A stretch of 64,000 bases of DNA from Roseburia sp. 831b (lineage in GTDB: Bacteria > Bacillota > Clostridia > Lachnospirales > Lachnospiraceae). The notes under the pieces were generated by a model that saw only the letters and a list, made by a program, of their open reading frames with translations, had not been told where the DNA came from and made no database searches. Each line of letters starts with the position of its first letter. Positions within the stretch are counted from its first letter, which is position 1. The DNA lies in NCBI RefSeq assembly GCF_001940165.2, contig NZ_CP135162.1, forward strand, positions 2,137,501 to 2,201,500, read 5' to 3'. Shown piece after piece: positions 45,541-54,254 of the stretch. A program made the position numbers and the translations under genes.

Positions 45541-46896
45541 TTACATGTCATTTTTTTGTTTTTTTAATTCTATACCCACCAGTACAACAGATAGCACAAA
45601 CGCTGAAAAATCAGCAACAGGTCCCGCAAGCAATACTCCCATAATTCCGAAACGAAGCGGGAGCAGCAGGGTAAGCGGAATCAACAAAAAGGTCTGCCTT
45701 GTTAATGCCAACAGAGCACCTCTTAACGATTTTCCTATTGCGGTAAAAAAACTGGAAGAAAGCAACTGCACACCATTTACCAACACCATGAAAAGATAGG
45801 TACGCATGAACAAAACAGCAAATTCAAAATATAGCTCGTCCCCATCTCCGAATAGCGAAATGATAGATTGCGGGAAAAATTGAAATGCGATGAAAGCAAT
45901 AGTGGAAACAACAAGGTTCCATTTTACCGCAAGCAGGTAAGCCTCCCGTACACGATGGTATTGCCCTGCCCCATAGTTGAAGCCGATAATCGGCTGTGTT
46001 CCCTGCGAGATTCCTACAACAATCGCAAGGATTATGGCATTTGTTTTCATAACGATTCCGCAAGCAGCTAAGGGGATATCTGATCCATATTTTGTTAATG
46101 CGCCGTAATAAGTCAACGAATTGTACTGAATGATTTGAATCACGGTAACTGCAATCTGGTTTGAGCTGCTGCTGATTCCCATGCTGCAAATTTTCATGCT
46201 TTGTTTGATGTCCAATAAAAACGACTCTTTTTCAAAATGGATTGTTTGGAAACGCCATAGGTAACGGAGTGCGAGTATGAAGGAAAAAATTTGTCCAATA
46301 ACTGTTGCCCAAGCTGCGCCGGCAATTCCCCAATCGCAAACAAAAATAAAAATGGGGTCAAGAATGGTATTGATAATAGCTCCCACAACCATGCAGACCA
46401 TTGAATACTTTGGTTTTCCATCTGCTCGAATCAAATTGCTCATACCATTCGTTACAATGAGAAACGGCATTCCAATCAATGTTATGCTGGCATACTGCTT
46501 TGCATATGGAAATACATCTGTCGTTGCCCCAAATGCCTTTAGGAGCAAAGACAGAAAAGTTTCTCCAACCAGCAAATAAATAATTCCGAAAATTCCCATC
46601 AGAACAATACCATTTCCCGCTGCTTTGGCGGCAGCTTTCGGCTCTTTGCGTCCAAGACAGAGGGAAACGCGGGAAGCACTGCCAATTCCGACCAGTAGTG
46701 CAATGGCAAGGCAGATGGTAGAAAACGGGTAGGCAACATTGGTTGCTGCATTTCCCAAATAACCGACCCCTTGACCAATAAAAATCTGATCCACAATATT
46801 GTAGATTGAGCCGACAAGAGACGCCACAATACTGGGAACAGCAAAATTTTTCAACAGCTTTGAAATTTTTTCATAGCCCAGAGGATTTTCAGTCAT
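45541..46896 (-). CDS. MATE-family efflux protein (MarR-linked)
   Basis: 451 residues with 12 predicted helices. The start region (KLLKNFAVPSIVASLVGSIYNIVDQIFIGQG) and the repeat in the second half are typical of NorM/MepA-like pumps. Its start overlaps the MarR gene by 8 bases; marR-mate pairs of this type usually form a self-regulated drug exporter. Confidence 0.9.
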   Translation of the reverse strand: MTENPLGYEKISKLLKNFAVPSIVASLVGSIYNIVDQIFIGQGVGYLGNAATNVAYPFSTICLAIALLVGIGSASRVSLCLGRKEPKAAAKAAGNGIVLMGIFGIIYLLVGETFLSLLLKAFGATTDVFPYAKQYASITLIGMPFLIVTNGMSNLIRADGKPKYSMVCMVVGAIINTILDPIFIFVCDWGIAGAAWATVIGQIFSFILALRYLWRFQTIHFEKESFLLDIKQSMKICSMGISSSSNQIAVTVIQIIQYNSLTYYGALTKYGSDIPLAACGIVMKTNAIILAIVVGISQGTQPIIGFNYGAGQYHRVREAYLLAVKWNLVVSTIAFIAFQFFPQSIISLFGDGDELYFEFAVLFMRTYLFMVLVNGVQLLSSSFFTAIGKSLRGALLALTRQTFLLIPLTLLLPLRFGIMGVLLAGPVADFSAFVLSVVLVGIELKKQKNDM

Positions 46897-47338
46897 TGAA
46901 CTCCTCCCCCTTTCTCTCTATATGGAGTTCCGATGTGATATTTCTGCCCGCCTGTATTAAGAAATCCATAAAAAGGTTCTGCTCGGATTCGCTCATACCC
47001 TGCAATAAAAGAGCTTCTGTCTTTTCGCATACCGTCTGTACCTCATCAATTACAGACAGCGCACGTTCCGTAGGATACAGCTTACACGTCCGCTTATCCT
47101 TATCATTTGGGGAACGCATAATCATTCCCTGCTTTTCTAATGCCGCAACTGTCCGTACAATATTGCTCGGATGAACATAAAACATATCCATTAAAGAATC
47201 CTGTAAAATGCCGGGCGAACGACAGATTTTGATTAAGAACATATATTGACTGTTGTTGATTCCATAGGGGGCAAGTTGCTTGTCCAAATAGATTTTGTAA
47301 AATCGGTCTGTTACGGAAAGCCATTTTAATAGTTTCAT
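46889..47338 (-). CDS. MarR-family transcriptional regulator
   Basis: 149 residues with a winged helix-turn-helix: NNSQYMFLIKICRSPGILQDSLMDMF, then VHPSNIVRTVAALEKQGMI and the wing MRSPNDKDKRTCKLYPT. AGGAGG lies correctly before the ATG at 47338; the longer frame does not fit. It likely represses itself and the coupled MATE gene until a drug-like ligand binds. Confidence 0.9.
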   Translation of the reverse strand: MKLLKWLSVTDRFYKIYLDKQLAPYGINNSQYMFLIKICRSPGILQDSLMDMFYVHPSNIVRTVAALEKQGMIMRSPNDKDKRTCKLYPTERALSVIDEVQTVCEKTEALLLQGMSESEQNLFMDFLIQAGRNITSELHIERKGEEFND

Positions 47339-47482
47339 AGATATATTCCTCCTAACCACCAGTATCATAACGCAATATGCGTGCGCACGCAACTACTTTT
47401 AACATTATATCTGCCGCTTTGTCCTCCTAAACACAAATCAATTCTACATCTATAATCTCTACTGCTCTGCTACGAATATTAT

Positions 47483-47578
47483 TCATTTTCCCGACCCATT
47501 CAAGCTGATTTTCTGCCTTTCATCTATTGTTTCGACTGCTTCTCTCTGTCTTTCAGAAAGACCTTCAAATATATCCAT
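47483..47578 (-). pseudogene. N-terminal fragment of a UvrD-like helicase
   Basis: 31 codons with AAAGGAG upstream read GLSERQREAVETIDE and end in NGSGK, like the Q-motif and damaged Walker A start of UvrD/PcrA helicases, then stop. The remaining bases of 47339-47664 carry no gene. Confidence 0.4.
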
Positions 47579-47664
47579 ACAAGCACTCCTTTCCAAAAAT
47601 AACGGTTTCAAATCAAACTATATAACACATCTTATCAAACTACTTGTCCCATAATCTGTACTTG

Positions 47665-47892
47665 TTATTTGTCACCCATTGATTCTTCTTTATCCGGAAC
47701 ATACTCCATAATCTCACCATAATCCGTCCCTAATTTTTTACATATTTTATCTAAAATAGGCATAGCAACATATTCATTTTTCCCAAGCTTTGTCATGGTA
47801 TTAGGTGCTATTTCTGCTTTTTTTCTCAAATCCGCTCTGCTCATTTCTTTTTCGGCTAATTTTATCCACAATCGCTTATATGATACTGCCAT
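47665..47892 (-). CDS. Small XRE/Cro-type regulator
   Basis: 75 residues, a single helix-turn-helix domain (MSRADLRKKAEIAPNTMTKLGKNEYV). The ATG at 47892 follows GGAGG. It is downstream of the relaxase gene on the same strand and may regulate mobilization or the pump genes of E2. Confidence 0.85.
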   Translation of the reverse strand: MAVSYKRLWIKLAEKEMSRADLRKKAEIAPNTMTKLGKNEYVAMPILDKICKKLGTDYGEIMEYVPDKEESMGDK

Positions 47893-48074
47893 TGCTAATC
47901 CTCCATATAAAATTTCATCAAACAATTCTATATCACATCATACCATATATCTAATATTTTCTCAATATTTTTTCGCACGTTCTCGCGACTTTCTATACTT
48001 CCTTCAATAGCCAATATTTCGATTTGTGAATCAATATTTTTCTATCTAATACATAACTGGAAGAGACAGAGGAA

Positions 48075-49844
48075 TTACCTTCCTCTGCCCCTATTCCACA
48101 TCTTATCTTCTGCTTTATCTTTACCAGCATCTCTACCAACACTCTCATCATAAATTCTCTGGAATTCCTCATACATTTCGTCTCCATCCAGCTTTATCCC
48201 AAGCCTTTTCATTACATCCGAGAACAACCATATGCTCCCACTAACATCAGCAATATCAAATCCGAATATATCAGCCTTAACAGAATCACTAATATTCTCA
48301 TAACCACCAAGCTCTGATATCCTCCTGACAATCCAGCCAGCTTTGTCCACAGACACTTTTTCTTCAGATTCCATAAATTCACTTTTACCTGTTACATCAG
48401 TAATATCTTCATCCCTTCTTGCCGTATTTACATCAGACGCATTACGAATATCTGGCATTACAGACGTATTGTTCTGATTATTGTCTGGATTCACTACCTC
48501 AACATTCGTCTCCGGCTCAACAGCCACATCTTTCTCTGACACAGCCTCCTTTTCCATCCCCGGTATATCAACATCCCTGTCTGCAACGATTTCTTCTTTC
48601 CCAGACACCACATAATAAGCTGTATACAAATCTTCTTTCACAATGCCATCAGCAAGCTGCAACTGCTTCTTAATCCCTCTTTTCTCCTGCTTCAATTTGT
48701 CCAGTTCTTTCTGCACTCCCACATGCCATATCTGGTACTCACGATACTGCTCCTCGTTCTTAATATTCCGTTTCCGACTAGAACTTTCTCTGTATATCTC
48801 CTTCTGTCTGTCCTCAATCTGCTGGATCTTTTCTTTCTGCTCACTTATGAAATCCACAAGCTCCACAACACTTTTGATGTCATTATTTACAAGCAGCAGA
48901 TATTCGTCCTGTAACTGATGAAACCTTTTCAAATCCTCTGTATACTTTGCTCCACCAACCTCAAAACGCTTCTGCTCTACAATCCTTAATCTGTATAGCT
49001 TTGCATAAAATTTCTTCTGATATGGTGACAGCTTCACTCTGTGCAATCCCATGATATCCGACGAATAAAAGTAAGGCTTTGCCATCCAAGGCATATCCAC
49101 ATAATGCCGTAACATATCTTCTGAAAACATCTCGTCCAGCTTTGCCAGTTTATGATAATATCTAAATCCCGGTGCCTGCACCTCCATCCACGCATCTTTC
49201 TTGAATACATATCCCAGCCGTTTCATCAGATATATAAAATGCTCTACATTCCCTGCTGCATACGCACACATCTTGGCATCTCTGAGAATTATCTCTTTCA
49301 TTGACATTTCTCTTTCCCACTTGTCCCTGCTGATATTCTTAGGGTTCCTGCTGTACTCCGCCGGCATTATGGAAAGTCCAAGTTCATCACAATATTTATT
49401 TGTAATAGGCTGGAGATGATTCTTCCAGTTGCTTTTAGGTGAATTGTATTTCTTGCCAGTTGTCATACTGACACTATTCCAGATCAGATGTCCATGCATA
49501 TGCTCCTTGTCAGTATGAACCGCATACACAGCCTCATAATCATCTCCCAGTAAATTCTTCGCAAAGTGCTCCAGCACATACATTGCCTGCTCTGCACTTA
49601 CTTTTTCTTCCGGTGAAAATGATATGATCACATGATAGCCCTGCCTTTTACCCGTCTTATGAAAAATATTCTTTGTCTCTTCCATCTGCTCAAATGCTGT
49701 GTCCGCCAGGCAGTTAATACCGCCCACCAGTACACATTCTTCTGTCTTATCCGGGTTCTGGATATATTCCAAGGCATTCTTCAAGTGCGATGCCGGATTT
49801 CTGCCCTCTGATTCCTGTATATTTAAGATCTTTGTAATCGCCAT
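48075..49844 (-). CDS. Relaxase MobA/VirD2-like (MOBP type)
   Basis: 589 residues. The N-terminal relaxase domain has GINCL and FEQMEETKN near the catalytic zone, HVIISFSPEEKVS, and the three-His metal motif HTDKEHMHGHLIWNSV (about residue 110-125). The C-terminal half is coiled coil and charged linker. It nicks oriT and leads the strand into a helper's mating channel. It overlaps mobC by 22 bases. Confidence 0.9.
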   Translation of the reverse strand: MAITKILNIQESEGRNPASHLKNALEYIQNPDKTEECVLVGGINCLADTAFEQMEETKNIFHKTGKRQGYHVIISFSPEEKVSAEQAMYVLEHFAKNLLGDDYEAVYAVHTDKEHMHGHLIWNSVSMTTGKKYNSPKSNWKNHLQPITNKYCDELGLSIMPAEYSRNPKNISRDKWEREMSMKEIILRDAKMCAYAAGNVEHFIYLMKRLGYVFKKDAWMEVQAPGFRYYHKLAKLDEMFSEDMLRHYVDMPWMAKPYFYSSDIMGLHRVKLSPYQKKFYAKLYRLRIVEQKRFEVGGAKYTEDLKRFHQLQDEYLLLVNNDIKSVVELVDFISEQKEKIQQIEDRQKEIYRESSSRKRNIKNEEQYREYQIWHVGVQKELDKLKQEKRGIKKQLQLADGIVKEDLYTAYYVVSGKEEIVADRDVDIPGMEKEAVSEKDVAVEPETNVEVVNPDNNQNNTSVMPDIRNASDVNTARRDEDITDVTGKSEFMESEEKVSVDKAGWIVRRISELGGYENISDSVKADIFGFDIADVSGSIWLFSDVMKRLGIKLDGDEMYEEFQRIYDESVGRDAGKDKAEDKMWNRGRGR

Positions 49845-50185
49845 ACTTCCAGCACCTCCCCAAATGTTTTCTTTACATCATCCAGACTGTTCTGCAGCTT
49901 GTCAATGTCGCTGTAATACAACCTCCCATGTGAATTGCCAAGCTTTACCGCCTGATTAATATTATTTGCAATACCGGCAATAACACGGATTGCTCTTGCC
50001 CTGTCCTCAGGATAACTTGTATCTATATTGCCTCCTGTCCGGATTAATTCTCTTATATAGGCACTTGCTGTCATTCTCGTCCGTTTAAGTGCCGCTTTCA
50101 GAATATCCATATCTTTTTCTGACAGCTTCACCGATATCTTATAATCTTTCCTGTCAGACTTGTATCTTCTCTTTCCATCTGCCAT
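49823..50185 (-). CDS. mobC: MobC-like relaxosome accessory protein
   Basis: 120 residues: an N-terminal ribbon-helix-helix (KISVKLSEKDMDILKAALKRTRMTASAYIRELI) and the MobC tail (IAGIANNINQAVKLGNSHG). It binds oriT and helps melt the nick region for the relaxase. It is placed directly between the relaxase gene and the predicted oriT, as in other mobilizable elements. Confidence 0.9.
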   Translation of the reverse strand: MADGKRRYKSDRKDYKISVKLSEKDMDILKAALKRTRMTASAYIRELIRTGGNIDTSYPEDRARAIRVIAGIANNINQAVKLGNSHGRLYYSDIDKLQNSLDDVKKTFGEVLEVWRLQRS

Positions 50186-50289
50186 ACATTTCTCCCCTTT
50201 CGTAATTTTTCAATGCTGTATCAAACCAATCTCTTTTTATCTGTACCATTGCTTTTCATCCTTTCCAAAAGTTCTGCTTATAGGTTTTG

Positions 50290-50345
50290 CAAGATGCGGA
50301 AAAGGTCGGACCTTTTCCCGAAAAAATATAAACGCATCAGCGTTT
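50290..50345 (-). other. Candidate origin of transfer (oriT) of E2
   Basis: A perfect inverted repeat GGAAAAGGT-CGG-ACCTTTTCC (50298-50318). Right after it, on the minus strand, GCATCTTGC resembles the yATCyTG/C nick of MOBP origins at the expected 8 bases. A second hairpin AAACGC/GCGTTT (about 50331-50345) followed by T on the minus strand lies beside it. Position upstream of mobC fits. Confidence 0.5.
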
Positions 50346-50394
50346 ACATAATTTTTCGTCTTGGCAGGAGCTCCTGCACCCTGTATATGATATG

Positions 50395-50655
50395 TGGTGG
50401 TTAATGTACCACCACGATTACTGATATGGTGGTTGAAGTTCCACCAGAGTTGTAAAGTGGTGGCACTTTTTGCCATCACTTTATTGTTTTGGTGGCATTT
50501 TCCGCCACCACTTTTCCATTTTGATGGCACTTTCCGCCACCATGACTTTTTTCACTCTGATTTGAGTGGTGGCGCTTTTTGCCGTCACTTTGCTGTTTTG
50601 ACGGCGCTTTTTGCCCCCACTTTTGCATTTTGACGGCACTTTTTGCCCCCACACT
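50395..50655. repeat. Degenerate tandem palindromic repeats (GGTGGCA...TGCCACC type)
   Basis: About six units of 32-43 bases, each with GGTGGC or GACGGC, a T-rich centre, GCC(A/G)CCAC and a spacer such as ATTGTTTT or TGCATTTT. Preceding are two short hairpins GTGGT/ACCAC and TGGTGG/CCACCA. Neighbouring units differ by compensating changes. No open frame convincingly explains them. Confidence 0.65.
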
Positions 50656-51028
50656 AATGAAACTGCATCACCACATCCATAATAACGATTTCCTCTGCCA
50701 TCATCCTGGTCTGTGTTCTTAGCTGTAACTGTTCCGTAAAGGAATTTGGATTCTTAGGCTTATGCTTTTTCAGCCACTTAGCTTCAATATCATCAAGCAG
50801 CTCATATGCTGTTTCATTGACTTCATTTGCTCTCTCTTCAAGCTCGCCGAACCTCACCAGGCTTTTATATCTCATTGGATATTCTTCCTTGATATATTTA
50901 ATCCACATACGCCCATACTTTCCTGCATCTATATCTGCCTTTTCTGTTCCTGCAACAAGCACCGGATAAAAGATTCCATCCTTTTCTTCATACGGAATAC
51001 CAAGCTTTTCAAATGTTGTTTTACTCAT
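50654..51028 (-). CDS. TnpV-like transposon protein
   Basis: 124 residues resembling TnpV of Tn4451-type elements: KTTFEKLGIPYEEKDGIFYPVL, IKYIKEEYPMRYKSLVRFGEL, then a helical tail. TnpV proteins have no proven activity but travel with mobilizable elements. The ATG at 51028 follows AAAGGCGG; it overlaps the upstream gene by 8 bases. Confidence 0.75.
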   Translation of the reverse strand: MSKTTFEKLGIPYEEKDGIFYPVLVAGTEKADIDAGKYGRMWIKYIKEEYPMRYKSLVRFGELEERANEVNETAYELLDDIEAKWLKKHKPKNPNSFTEQLQLRTQTRMMAEEIVIMDVVMQFH

Positions 51029-51362
51029 AATGATTACCGCCTTTCTCATCACTCTGCAGGATATCAAGCACATGCTTTAATGGAACCAGCAGTTCTTCAA
51101 CTTCTATACCTCTGTCAGATTCATCTAACGTCTGTAATTCTTCCAGTATCGTATCAAGATGAACCTGTACTTTCTTTGCCACCTTTATTCCACCAACAAC
51201 CTTGATTTCATGCTTCAGCAGACATTGGATGATATAATCCTGTTTTGAAAGTCCGCTGAGTGAAACCTTCACATTCAGCTCCTGCGCTTCCTCCGGTGAC
51301 ATCCGAAATGCTACCACAACATTTCTCCATCTGTTCTTGGCATCCAGCCTTTTCTCGCTCAT
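51021..51362 (-). CDS. Ribbon-helix-helix-like protein downstream of the integrase (E2 copy)
   Basis: 113 residues with NRWRNVVVAFRMSPEEAQEL and KQDYIIQCLL, a MobC/arc-like DNA-binding fold. It is a paralogue of the gene at 60876 in E3, in the same place relative to the integrase. Probably a relaxosome or regulatory DNA-binding protein. Confidence 0.75.
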   Translation of the reverse strand: MSEKRLDAKNRWRNVVVAFRMSPEEAQELNVKVSLSGLSKQDYIIQCLLKHEIKVVGGIKVAKKVQVHLDTILEELQTLDESDRGIEVEELLVPLKHVLDILQSDEKGGNHYE

Positions 51363-51475
51363 AATAATCTGCTCCTTCCGATATAAAACCTTTTACTTAA
51401 GTCCACATAACATCACATCCATACATAATGCAAAACTCTCGCCGGCATGATTCATAATGTTTCGCATCGCCATTA

Positions 51476-52672
51476 TCAGACTGCCTTGTACTTATCAATA
51501 CTTATAATCTTTTCCGCAGCCGCATCCATATCAATCATAGGTGCTGTTTCCTCTGTCTGCATGATTTCTACATCATCATCCTGTTCTTCACAATCCTCAA
51601 AGCTCGCATTGACAGCATCAAGTCTGTCCGCCATTGCCACCTGCTTTGATGGAAACAGATGCGAATAACGATATGTGATATCAATGCTCTCATGACCTAC
51701 CCTGTCAGCTATTGCAACTGCGGAGAACCCAAGGTCAATCAGATGTGAAATGTGCGAATGCCTTAGATCATGGATTCTGATTTTCTTCACACCGGATAAT
51801 CTGCATCCACGCTCCATCTCATGATGAAGAAAGCTCTTTGTTACCAGAAAAATCCTGTCTGTTGGTTTTTGGTCATATAACATTGCAAAATATTCCTGCA
51901 TTTCTTCCGCAAGGAATTTTGGCAGCTTGATTGTTCTGTTGCTCTTAGGTGTTTTCGGTGTTGTAATAACATCCTGCCCCTGCAGTCGCTGATACGATTT
52001 ATTTATTCTGACTGTGTTCTTTTCAAAATCAAAATCTTCCATCGTAAGAGCAAGCAGCTCACCTAATCTCATTCCCGTCCAGTACAGCATTTCAAATGCA
52101 TAAAATGAAACCGGCTTGTCAATCACCGCTTCGGAAAACTTCTTATATTCTTCAGTTGTCCAGAAAAGCATTTCCTTCTTTTCTTCCCTGCCCATATTTC
52201 CGGCCTGTCTTGCCGGATTTGATTTCAGATTATAAAACCTGCACGCATGGTTAAATATCGCACTTAAGATGTTGTGCATTGTCTTCTTGTAAGTCTGGGA
52301 ATAACTCTTCCCATTCTCATTACGAAATGCAACCATCTCATTCTGCCACTTGCGTACATCTCCCGGTGTAATCTCATTCATCTTAAGATTCTTAAAATAT
52401 GGAAGTATCTTTGTATCCACAATGTGTTCTTTTGTAAGCCAAGTGTTGAGTTTGACATAATTTTTCACATCCTCTGTATACAGCTTCCAGAACTCTCCAA
52501 ATGTCATATCCAGATTATTCTCCTGCCGTATTTTGTAATTACGCTCATAATCCAACGCTTCTCTTTTTGTTGCAAATCCTCTCTTCTTTATCTGTTTATT
52601 TTCCCCGGTCCAGTCCTTACAATAGAATTTGACGAACCAGGTGCCTGTCTTACTGTCTTTATAAGCTGGCAT
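51476..52672 (-). CDS. int: Tyrosine recombinase (integrase) of E2
   Basis: 398 residues. The N-terminal AP2-like arm-binding domain (residues 1-50, KTGTWFVKFYCKDWTG) recognises repeats near element ends. A SAM-like core-binding domain follows (about 60-150). The catalytic domain has TGMRLGELLAL (Arg), RIHDLRHSHIS (His-x-x-Arg), GHESIDITYRYSHLF (His and nucleophile Tyr). It should act on the TATTCAAACTC core with TAGTACC arms. The start at 52672 follows GGAG at 9 bases. Confidence 0.93.
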   Translation of the reverse strand: MPAYKDSKTGTWFVKFYCKDWTGENKQIKKRGFATKREALDYERNYKIRQENNLDMTFGEFWKLYTEDVKNYVKLNTWLTKEHIVDTKILPYFKNLKMNEITPGDVRKWQNEMVAFRNENGKSYSQTYKKTMHNILSAIFNHACRFYNLKSNPARQAGNMGREEKKEMLFWTTEEYKKFSEAVIDKPVSFYAFEMLYWTGMRLGELLALTMEDFDFEKNTVRINKSYQRLQGQDVITTPKTPKSNRTIKLPKFLAEEMQEYFAMLYDQKPTDRIFLVTKSFLHHEMERGCRLSGVKKIRIHDLRHSHISHLIDLGFSAVAIADRVGHESIDITYRYSHLFPSKQVAMADRLDAVNASFEDCEEQDDDVEIMQTEETAPMIDMDAAAEKIISIDKYKAV

Positions 52673-52765
52673 ATTCATCATCTCCTTCTTTTCATATGCA
52701 AAAGCAGATGCCTAAGCCGATATAACTTTTGCACCTGCCTCTGTCTCAATCTTCTTACCTGTTGC

Positions 52766-52951
52766 TTATCCTGCATCACTCATACCATAAATGCGTTCTT
52801 CAAAATATTTTCTGCTTACTTTTCCACGGATTACAATGTAACCCTTCTTTTCAAGTTCACTGTTGATCTGTCTCATAAGCTTGTATGCTGCGGATCTTGA
52901 AATTCCAAGAATCTGCATCACATCTCCTACTTCTAAAAACTTTTCGTTCAT
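52766..52951 (-). CDS. xis: Excisionase-like helix-turn-helix protein (E2)
   Basis: 61 residues of the MerR-like excisionase fold: FLEVGDVMQILGISRSAAYKLMRQ, then a wing GYIVIRGKVSRKYFEERIYG. It lies upstream of int on the same strand and is near-identical in plan to the E3 copy. It bends att DNA to favour excision. Confidence 0.88.
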   Translation of the reverse strand: MNEKFLEVGDVMQILGISRSAAYKLMRQINSELEKKGYIVIRGKVSRKYFEERIYGMSDAG

Positions 52952-53177
52952 GCCCTTTCACCACCTTTCCATTAAAATTTGTTTTGGCGTTTCTCCATAC
53001 CAGTTCTGCTGATGTCACAACCAGCCTCCTCACCTGAGATGATCTCCTGTAATACCGCCCGCTCCTGCTCGAGGTACTCGGTCCGCTTGGGGGAGTGTCT
53101 ACATTCGCTCGATTCCTATGAATGTCCTGGCAAATGCCTGTTAGATTTCTGATACCGCTCATTCAGTTGTTTTTTTT

Positions 53178-53233
53178 CAATACCATACCGTATAGATAAT
53201 TGAATTGGTATTATTCTATACCGTGTGGTATTG
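53178..53233. promoter_or_regulatory. Operator between xis/int and the XRE regulator of E2
   Basis: CAATACCATACCGTATAGA (53178-53196) and TCTATACCGTGTGGTATTG (53215-53233) form 19-base inverted arms with two mismatches. They lie in the divergent control region (52952-53349), which has no gene. Likely the site of the XRE protein or the excisionase. Confidence 0.6.
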
Positions 53234-53349
53234 AATTGTCAAGTAGTTTTTCTAATGCTTTCGTATAGAAAAACTTCCATTTTCATTTTTTCCGTGTTAT
53301 ACTGTCTTTAACAGTCCATCAGGGACAGATAAACGGAGGTAACTACACT

Positions 53350-53898
53350 ATGACAATTGGTGAAAGAATAAAGAAAATACGGGTATTCCGTAAAATGACA
53401 ATGGACGAGCTGGGCGGTGCACTTGGATTTGAAGGCAAAAATATGTCGGTCCGTATATCCCAGTATGAAACCGGTGCCCGCATTCCCGGTGAAGATATGA
53501 TTCTAAAGCTTGCTGATGCTTTGCACTGCAATTACAAGGCAATCTCTGATTACAGCCTTGGTGCTGCTGAAGATATCATCGAAACACTTTTCTGGCTTGA
53601 AGAAAGTGCCACATCTCTCCCGGCACGTGGAAAAGGCACAAGATTTCCAGAGTATACAGCTCCCGGCAACCTGATTCATCTGACTGCAATGACACCTGCA
53701 AAACCTTCCGAGACTGCCAGACCAACTTACAATGAAGATGATTATGACAGTGCAGGCTCACCTGTCGCATTAACTTTTGAATATGGATTGGTAAATGATT
53801 TCCTTTCGGAATGGTGTGAAATGAAAACGAAATTAAATAATGGAGAGATTTCTCCTAACGAGTATTTTGAGTGGAAAATAACATGGCCTCATGCGTGA
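53350..53898 (+). CDS. XRE-family regulator of E2 excision
   Basis: 182 residues: an N-terminal helix-turn-helix (KIRVFRKMTMDELGGALGFEG, with RISQYETGARIP) and a C-terminal domain shared with the E3 homologue (LNNGEISPNEYFEWKITW). It is divergent from xis-int and probably represses them. It has a good ribosome site (GGAGG). The stretch to J4 contains short hairpins but no gene. Confidence 0.9.
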   Translation: MTIGERIKKIRVFRKMTMDELGGALGFEGKNMSVRISQYETGARIPGEDMILKLADALHCNYKAISDYSLGAAEDIIETLFWLEESATSLPARGKGTRFPEYTAPGNLIHLTAMTPAKPSETARPTYNEDDYDSAGSPVALTFEYGLVNDFLSEWCEMKTKLNNGEISPNEYFEWKITWPHA

Positions 53899-54044
53899 AA
53901 CATAATGTCATCCGCTGTGCACCATCTCGATTCCGCTTCGCTGCATCTCGATGGAGGGCGTTCGCCCTATATGAATAGAAACCTGCTGTCTATGGAATGC
54001 AAGCATTCCAAGCCATCAATTTTCTATTCCCGCACAACTCACTT

Positions 54045-54254
54045 TAGTACCAAAATAGTACCACAAGGCAAAAAACAAGCTCGCAAATGCCCATTTTACT
54101 AGGCTTTGCGAGCTTTTGAAAATTATTCAAACTCCGCAACGGGTTGATGGAATGACCTTTTTCTCATGGTTTTTGTTAACATATTTGTTAATCTTTTATT
54201 CGTATTATCTGTATTATATATCTCCTATTACTCAAACAGTACTGTAACAGTACT
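54045..54254. other. Att junction J4
   Basis: Left arm pair TAGTACC at 54045-54051 and 54056-54062 (11 apart); hairpin with CTCGCAAA/TTTGCGAG at about 54090-54116; core TATTCAAACTC at 54124-54134; right arm pair ACAGTACT at 54236-54243 and 54247-54254 (11 apart, about 112 from the core). The boundary of E2 and E3. At 54174-54189 is a 16-base motif also found inverted at 62578. Confidence 0.75.

Larger units (their letters stand above)
39744..54129. mobile_element. Element E2: integrative mobilizable element with MATE cargo
   Basis: About 14.4 kb between the J2 and J4 cores, with matching TAGTACC/CAGTACC arm repeats at both ends. The right half holds relaxase, MobC, TnpV-like, ribbon-helix-helix, integrase, excisionase and XRE regulator genes. 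The left half holds gene relics, LacI-MATE and MATE-MarR pairs. It has an extra core (J3) and a group II intron inside. No type IV secretion genes are seen, so transfer would need a helper. Confidence 0.65.

Noticed and set aside
50237..50530. 97-residue frame through the tandem palindromes
   Set aside because: The frame crosses the oriT-like inverted repeats and repeat units, and has a low-complexity product.
50395..50655. CRISPR array
   Set aside because: Units are degenerate, self-palindromic and have short similar spacers; no cas gene is present.
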